64,000 bases of DNA, taken from positions 1,606,195-1,670,194 of the forward strand of contig KV748180.1 in NCBI GenBank assembly GCA_001692895.1, in the 5' to 3' direction. The DNA comes from Cenococcum geophilum 1.58. Taxonomy: Eukaryota > Ascomycota > Dothideomycetes > Gloniales > Gloniaceae. This document shows, one piece after another, positions 58,267-64,000 of the stretch. Position 1 is the first letter of the stretch. Each line of letters opens with the position of its first letter. The notes under the pieces were generated by a model. That model was not told the origin of the DNA. It ran no database searches and was given only the letters and a program-made list of their open reading frames with translations. A program made the position numbers and the translations under genes.

Positions 58267-58469
58267 TGTTACAGTACTAGCAGAAAACGGTAGATTGCGG
58301 CAGATTGCGGTTACGTAACTAAAGGATTGTATAAAACTTCAAGCGGCGCTACTATTCTTCTCCTTTCCTTTCTCTAGCTTTAGATCCTCATTAATAGACA
58401 ATCTAATTATATAGGCTTACGTACGTCCTTCCTACTATACTCATACCTTAATTAACTAAGTCGCTAGCA
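58267..58469 (+). mobile_element. Solo LTR, 226-bp family (copy 4, shorter)
   Basis: 203 bp, TGTTACAGTACTAGCAG...CGCTAGCA, with the shared polypyrimidine and AATTATATAGGCTT blocks. The flanks AAGTA (58262-58266) and GAGCA (58470-58474) differ by two RIP-type transitions and are probably the target duplication. Confidence 0.82.
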
Positions 58470-58770
58470 GAGCATAGAGCTAAGATATAAGTTCTAAAAG
58501 GGCTTAGCTTTAGTCCTTTACTAAGATATAAATTATTGCTTTAATAATTTTTAGAAGTAGATACTATATTTATAATTATCACTTAACAAGGCTAGTATAA
58601 TACTACAACTCCAAAACTAGCTAGTGCCATTACTATAACATATCTAAGTCTTAAGGAGAATATCCCTACTATAAAAGCTAGGAAGCCTAGCTTTAGAAAA
58701 AAAGGACTTATTTAAGGTGGCTCCGCTTTTTAGCATACTAACCCTCAGATTTATTAGGCCCTTATAATAT

Positions 58771-58790
58771 AAAGATACTAAGCTAAGGAG
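58771..58790 (+). repeat. Dispersed 20-mer (copy 2 of 3)
   Basis: Identical to 4615-4634 and 60541-60560. Confidence 0.7.
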
Positions 58791-58874
58791 AAGGGGATTG
58801 GTAATAGGGCGCTAAAGCGTACCGCTAGTATATAGGGTAGATACAAATAGCATAATAGACAATAGCTTAAAGAT

Positions 58875-58917
58875 AAATGGGGTAGATAAGGTAGATAAGG
58901 TAGAAGTAGATAAGGTT
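58875..58917. repeat. 9-bp minisatellite (GGTAGATAA)
   Basis: About four units. Confidence 0.7.
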
Positions 58918-59290
58918 ATATTATATAATGTTATATAAGGAAGATTATAGTCAAATAAGCCCAAAAGTACAGCACTACTCGTAGATCTGCAAAATTAATT
59001 ATATAGTATTTTTTTTCTTTTAAAGTTATTAATTCTTATAATATAAAGGAAGCTTTTCCAATTACCAGCTTTATTAAACTAAAGAAACTTCCTATTAACC
59101 TAGTGCTAATCACTACTATATTAGGGTTAGATTAGGGGTACCTATAACTCATCTACCGTATATATATAGCCTTATTTTCCACGTAAATCAATCTATATAC
59201 GAGTTCGTTCCTAACCTAAAATTTCTAGTCAACACTTCTATTTTAATATAAGACTATTATACCTAATTAGTCCGTTTACACTTAAAGCTC

Positions 59291-60480
59291 TAGGAGCCGC
59301 AAGTCTACACTATACTAAACGCAAAATAATAACCACTAAACGACGGGCACGAAATTCCTTAGGATTTAAAACCTCTTTTACTAACTCTATATAGGATGTT
59401 TATAGCCCAATTAGACTCTATACCTAGACGGAGCCTAACTATTAAGGAAATATAGCTTAGACAGAATTTAATGACAACTTTTTCTCTTACAACGTTTCAA
59501 ATTTTTATATATCCTAGAGTTTTATACTTATCTATCGCGGTCTTCAAGGCCAGGAGCAGCTAGATATTTCCGTTACCCTTAACTTTAATACTTAGTCTAC
59601 GGACAAAGATCAGTTATCTACAAATGACTTATCGTGCCGTTCTTTTATACACAGTTACTATTATCTTAACAGAAGCACTAGTTGCACCAATACGCCAAAT
59701 TTTATATATTACCGGCTATAGATAAACCCAGGCCTTCTAAAACGCTAGGCTTTAAGCAGTGTATAAGAACGTAGGTATAGTTATAGGTCCACTTAAGCTT
59801 CTAGTTTTATACTTTACTACTACTTCTAATCCTTCTTCCTTCCTAGATTATATAAAGTGCGCATTTATTAGCAATAAAATTTCATATACTCTATTTATCT
59901 TGTATATTAGTTATATATTACACATAGCCTTAAAATATAAAGTTCTTAGGCTCTACTAGTACCGTTCTATTTAGCGCTTCCTATATCTATCCTAGTATGC
60001 CACAGCTTTTATATCGTCCTTCTTTAATAGTAAACTTTTAATACTAAATTCGGCTTCAATATCAATTCCAATACGGCCTTATATTAATATTAAATACTAA
60101 TAAAAGGCCTAGTCTTTTATACACTTATTAGTAGTTCAATTTCCAGTTATAGGGCTAGCCAATTTAGCCTTATCTGGGATTTAACAAAAAATTATTAGTA
60201 TTTAATACGCTATATACAGAAACCTATTTAAGAAACTTTATTATAAGTTTTATATAGCCGCCTTTAACAAGGGAACTTAACGTTAGTACTAACCGTATCC
60301 TCCTAATAATAATATATTCTGCTTATCCGGTGCCTTTATAAACCTAAGTAAAGTTTAGTAAGCTAGGGTTTACTAGTAGCCTAGGGGTTATTATAAACGG
60401 GCTGCCTCCCTCCCTATTAGCTTCTTTATTAAGTGGCTATAAGCAAGCCAATAATAATATAATATTATTTAATTTTCGGT
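59291..60480 (+). pseudogene. Unrecognised RIPed protein fossil
   Basis: The plus-strand frame from about 59340 reads SNFYISQSFILIYRGLQGQE, LDISVTLNFNTQSTDKDQLS and LSCRSFIHSYYYLNRST. After a frame that I can follow only in patches it reaches FSLIWDLTKNYQYLIRYIQK (about 60160) and a Leu/Gln-rich end at 60480. It looks like a protein of some 350-380 residues with only Gln/Trp-type stops. There is no family I can name. The open frame at 59759-59959 is in another register and looks like a shadow. Confidence 0.35.
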
Positions 60481-60540
60481 GGGGTGCTGTAACGGCACGT
60501 ATAAATGCCTCTAAGATAAAGCTTATAGATTACAACTATT

Positions 60541-60560
60541 AAAGATACTAAGCTAAGGAG
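60541..60560 (+). repeat. Dispersed 20-mer (copy 3 of 3)
   Basis: Identical to 4615-4634 and 58771-58790. Here a GC-rich GGGGACGCG segment follows. Confidence 0.7.
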
Positions 60561-60680
60561 GGGACGCGTTTATATACGCGGGGGTTGCAAGAGAATTAAC
60601 ACAATGCTCTTAATTACGAAAGAAAAAAGAAAGGAAATCCTATAAACCGGTAGACTATATAAGTATATAAAGGGAATTAA

Positions 60681-61748
60681 TCAGTTACTATCCTCTATTC
60701 CCACTATCAACCTATCTACTACCATCTTCTTAACAATTGGCCAAGTTATAACTCTATAATTACTTATCCAACTTAAAATCTTCTTAAGTATAATCTATTT
60801 ATTATACTACCCCTATCTAAAAGCATATAGCAGATATATAGCACTAAAATCCATCTCCTAGTCCTTCCGCGTTCTTTAGTTCTTAATAATAGTGTTATAG
60901 TAGATAATAGGATCCGTTAAATTAGTAGTAATAGGCTTAGGAGATGCGGTACCGTGTATCCTAAAGAGGGCGTCCTTACTATCCTAGAACTAGTATATTG
61001 GCGCAAATACGTTCCGGTCTAAGATAAGGACTTTATTTAGAATACTAATAAGGCGCCCAGTAATTTGTATTAGTAGTTATAAATTAAATTCCTAGGCGCC
61101 GTTAAACATAGCTATCTACTTACGCACTATAAGTCTTATTAAGGCGCTATTCGGCTTTATTAAGAAAACTCTATTATTAATCATACCGTTAATAGTGCCG
61201 TCCTTCTCTGCGCCGCTATACTGTTGTCTAGCAATAAAGGTAAACCCTGCGTTCTATAGTAGAGTTAGGGACTTAAGCGGCATAACGTCCTAGTCTATAT
61301 AGATGCCGCCAATCTTAAAGACCTCTTCCTAGCGTAGCACGTCTAACTTATACTAGATAGCTTTAATAGGCTTTATTATATTAGGGCCTATAAACTATAG
61401 AACCTAGACGTAGTTAATTTGGAGAAGGTTTAGGAAGGTAGTAAAGACCTTACAAGTCTATATATTCCCTATTTCGATAGCGGACTTAATCTTAGTTTAG
61501 TTATAGTTAGTATAGAGGTAAATCTTAGATAGCTTAATATATATAACTAAGGCGTATAGGGATAGAAAGTACGTAAAGTGTATATTAATTATAGAATCTA
61601 AATCCCTCTTAATATATATATAGTAGACGATACTAGGAATATACCTATATATAGTAAGATACTATATTACGGCATCCTTAGCGGAAGGGTATAGGAAGGA
61701 GGCTAGAGAGAGAAGAATAAGGATAGGGACGCTAATTTTAACAAATAT
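60681..61748 (-). pseudogene. GT32 glycosyltransferase (DXD-type, type II membrane), RIPed but indel-free
   Basis: A single minus-strand frame of 355 codons runs from ATA (former ATG, 61748) to a natural TGA (60681-60683). It starts with a membrane anchor (VKISVPILILLSLASFLYPS). Then come a long N-terminal region and the DXD loop FKIGGIYID.DVMPLKSLTLL (61310-61281 and beyond). AGFTFIARQQYSG, GTINGMINNRVFLIKPNSAL and a C-terminal ISNYRVIT.PIVKKM complete the GT32 layout (OCH1-like mannosyl- or related transferases, Golgi lumen). The only damage seen is TAA/TAG at former Gln/Trp codons, one of them between the two Asp of DXD, and loss of the start codon. The complete length implies a duplicated parent elsewhere. 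Confidence 0.85.
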
Positions 61749-62574
61749 CTATAACTAGGAGTAGAGGAATAGTGGAATAAGGTTAAGGGGAGCGTATCCT
61801 TTCTTGCGGTAGAAGGGGTTAAAAAATTATAGAAATTCTACTATTTTAAACCACTAATATCTAAAGAGCTAGAAGAAAAACAAGAACGTAAAAAGAAAAA
61901 AACCCTAAGTAGTGCAGGAAAGGACAAAAGACAGATTACTTAAGTAAAATTCCCTAATAGTTACATTAGACTAGAAAGCGTTAGGATAGATTTTACTATT
62001 ATTAACTGTTTTAAGTATAGTGTAGCCTTTAAAGGTAATAATGGGGTAGTATTAGATATCCTTATCTCTATCCTACTTATTACCGTCCTATATTATATTA
62101 TACATTCTTTTTCCTTATTCTTATCCTCGTCCTATTAGCTAATGCTACTTCTTAGCGTTTAGTTAACGTTAATAACTTACTTAGCCTTATCGGCTTTACC
62201 TATATTATCCACCTTACCCATATTATCTACCTTATCTATACTATCTACCTTACCTATATTATCCACCTTAGCTACACCAGCCATTAGTTAAGCAATTATT
62301 AGCACCTCTAGCGGTCTTCCTCTAAAAATAATATAAAACTAGCTTATAAAGTTAGCTTAGTAAAACTAAGAACCATATTAATAAACTAGGTACCGCCCTA
62401 CCTAAATTTAGCCTTCCTTATATGCCCCTACTCGCTTTTTTTATTCTACTTATTACCTTTCTTTTATATTAAAAGTTACGCTATATATTATATTAACCTT
62501 ATAGTACTTACGCTTCCTAAATCTACTAGCGTCTATTATATTCTTAGCTACTTACTAAAACTAACTACTTCTAA
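61749..62574. other. Unassigned RIPed DNA with a minisatellite
   Basis: A Lys/Glu-rich plus-strand patch at 61855-61920 is coding-like but too short to assign. Confidence 0.35.
62196..62272. repeat. 9-bp minisatellite (TTATCTACC / TATTATCCACC)
   Basis: Alternating 9-bp units of the CTTATCTAC class, about eight. Confidence 0.75.
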
Positions 62575-63302
62575 AAGATGCAGCTAGATATAATATACTT
62601 AAAAGCAGCGTATATTGCTACAGTATGCGCTAAAATAGGATTAATAGGAATTGTCTTAGCAATAGTTATAAATAAGAGAAGAGAAAAGGCCAAAGCTTTT
62701 ACTTTATAGGTTAGTATAAATAAGTCTAACTAGGTGCCTTTAATTACTAATACTTATATTTAGTTTTTACCTCTAAAGTATAATTATTAAGTTCCTTAAA
62801 ATATAACGGTTAGAATAAAATACTTTTATATAAATTATATAAACTATATAAGTTATAAACTACTTCCTCTTTAAGTTTCTAAATTATTAGCTAGCCTACT
62901 AATTTCCTATTCTTCTAATCACCTTAATTACCTAAATTACGCCTTAGCTAGACTCCTTTATAAGACAATCACGGGTTGCTTAATTATTAGCATAGTGCTT
63001 ACATTTTGCTATTAGTGCATTTTAGCGTTTATTTTCTCTAATTTACAAATACTATATAGGCAGGTTTAGGTTAGCAGAAAGAACTTATTCCTCGTTATCC
63101 TTTATATAGTAAACACAACTATATTCTATATTATTTGCGCTTTCCCTTACTATATATTACACTCTATACACTCTAACGCTTACTTACTAGGCTTGGATAT
63201 TAGAATAGAAATAGGGGATACTACTTAATTCTGCTTAGGAGTACTCTATTCTACACTTTATATAATAACATTTATAAGCCTTACTTTATTATTAAACTAA
63301 AG
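62575..63302 (+). pseudogene. Polytopic membrane protein fossil, unrecognised
   Basis: The frame begins near an ATG at 62578 (MQLDIIYLKAAYIATVCAK) with a hydrophobic helix and a KRREK stop-transfer. After a middle part read less surely, the 62970-63300 section has at least three hydrophobic helices (TGCLIISIVLTFCY, LFLVILYIVNTTIFYIICAF, LYIITFISLTLLLN). It ends near a TAA at 63298-63300. At least four membrane segments are likely. No family signature is visible; whether the first helix belongs to the same gene is uncertain. Confidence 0.4.
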
Positions 63303-64000
63303 GTAGAAAGGTAATTTATATTTACCATATTCCTCAATATATTAAGTCTATAATAATATTATTTTAGTAACGTTCCCAGTTCCCCCACCGGTCTTAAATT
63401 TAAGAATTATCTTATCTACGACTTTATTCTAAAATAAGTCGATATATAAGTAGTTCGTAGAGACCTATAGTTTAAATAACTGTAGCCATAGAAGGCCAAA
63501 GAGGTCTCCGTAATGCTATTAACTTAATATTTAATAAAGGTGCATCCCCATATAGAAACTTTACAGTCGACTATTTAGGTTATCTTAGATTTTCCCTAAT
63601 AGTGCTCACCTTGTCCGCCAATTCCCTTATTTAATCGCGGGTCCATCCTATTATTAGCATCCCTAGGTATAGTTTCGTTATTAGTTATACTTTAGTAGCA
63701 TTATAAACCGTTACTAAACCGGCTAGTATTATATAGTTAAGCCTAACTAACTCGTAGCGAGGGCGTTCTAGGTTAGTAGGCGAGAGGTTATATAGTAATA
63801 ATTCACGATAAATAATATGTATTTTATCGTCTAATAAATGCCAGATTAACTATAAAGGAAAGAAGATATCTAGGTAAGGATTATATGTGCTTAAGTATAT
63901 CCTAAACTCCCTATAACCCTTATAATACGTTAATATGCGATATACGTGGTACGCGACCTATATGCCGTATATATCCTATCTATAAATTTTTTTTTAACGA
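63303..64000. other. Unassigned RIPed DNA to the window end
   Basis: A plus-strand tail near 63370-63500 (PVPPPVLNLRIILSTTLFQN) may extend the membrane fossil. Nothing else recognised. Confidence 0.35.

Larger units (their letters stand above)
58470..59290. other. Unassigned RIPed DNA
   Basis: It contains the 20-mer at 58771 and a minisatellite at 58875. Nothing else recognised. Confidence 0.4.

Noticed and set aside
59759-59959. Open frame of 66 codons with hydrophobic stretch
   Set aside because: A different register from the longer RIPed frame in this region, low-complexity and begins with a non-ATG codon; best explained as a shadow.
60488-60735. Possible solo LTR (TGTAACGGC...TTAACA)
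   Set aside because: The right part is the C-terminal coding end of the GT32 fossil (natural TGA at 60681), no target duplication is present and no second copy exists in the window.
1-64000. tRNA, rRNA, centromere or telomere sequence
   Set aside because: No cloverleaf with intact A/B boxes, no rRNA-like blocks and no TTAGGG arrays seen; the AACCTAACC units at 27500-27680 belong to a MITE.

Overview
The window is a RIP-mutated, gene-dead block from a filamentous ascomycete (Pezizomycotina; class not resolved). TpA is in excess and CpA/TpG are scarce along almost the whole length. CAA, CAG and TGG codons appear as TAA/TAG, ATG starts have become ATA, and almost no long open frame survives. 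This is the signature of repeat-induced point mutation (CpA to TpA on either strand). I see no gene that looks intact, and no tRNA, rRNA or CRISPR array.

Two kinds of material are mixed. The first is mobile DNA. There is a full-length Ty1/Copia fossil (35599-41961) inside a Ty3/Gypsy remnant, and a young, almost un-RIPed non-autonomous LTR element (13967-15626) inside a small foldback MITE. There are LTR copies of two other families (about 226 and 181 bp), a Tad1-like LINE 3' end (24870-26098, minus strand), an 8-bp-target-site (hAT-type) MITE, two TA-target MITEs, and an approximately 0.8 kb dispersed repeat in two copies. The second is a series of RIP-killed copies of ordinary fungal genes. 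Left to right these are a BYS1-like secreted protein, an AA11-like LPMO, a PD-(D/E)XK-like protein, an APH-type kinase, a ferric reductase, a cupredoxin-type membrane protein, a TPR protein and a mucin-like surface protein. They continue with a nucleotidyltransferase-like protein, DUF3723, a patatin-like phospholipase, a nucleoside deoxyribosyltransferase-like protein and a GT32 glycosyltransferase. Several keep their whole frame without indels and are disabled only by transitions.

Layout: 0-12 kb holds secreted-protein, nuclease-like and kinase fossils. 12.5-15.7 kb holds young nested elements. 17-19 kb is the ferric reductase. 20.8-27.7 kb is a stack of repeats, LINE and solo LTRs. 27.9-33.5 kb holds cell-surface and TPR fossils. 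35.2-42.2 kb is the nested LTR pair. 42.4-52.3 kb holds NTase-like, DUF3723 and patatin fossils separated by large minisatellites. 54.5-63.3 kb holds the deoxyribosyltransferase-like, GT32 and unassigned membrane fossils. Related 9-bp minisatellites (CTCATCTAC type) recur at seven places.

The co-occurrence of ferric reductase, DUF3723, patatin-like phospholipase and TPR/NLR-type genes matches the recurrent accessory cargo of Starship giant transposons. I therefore suggest, as inference, that part of the window is a RIP-erased Starship. No captain (DUF3435 tyrosine recombinase) was recognised. All gene calls rest on reading the frames by eye and on remembered family patterns; no search was run.
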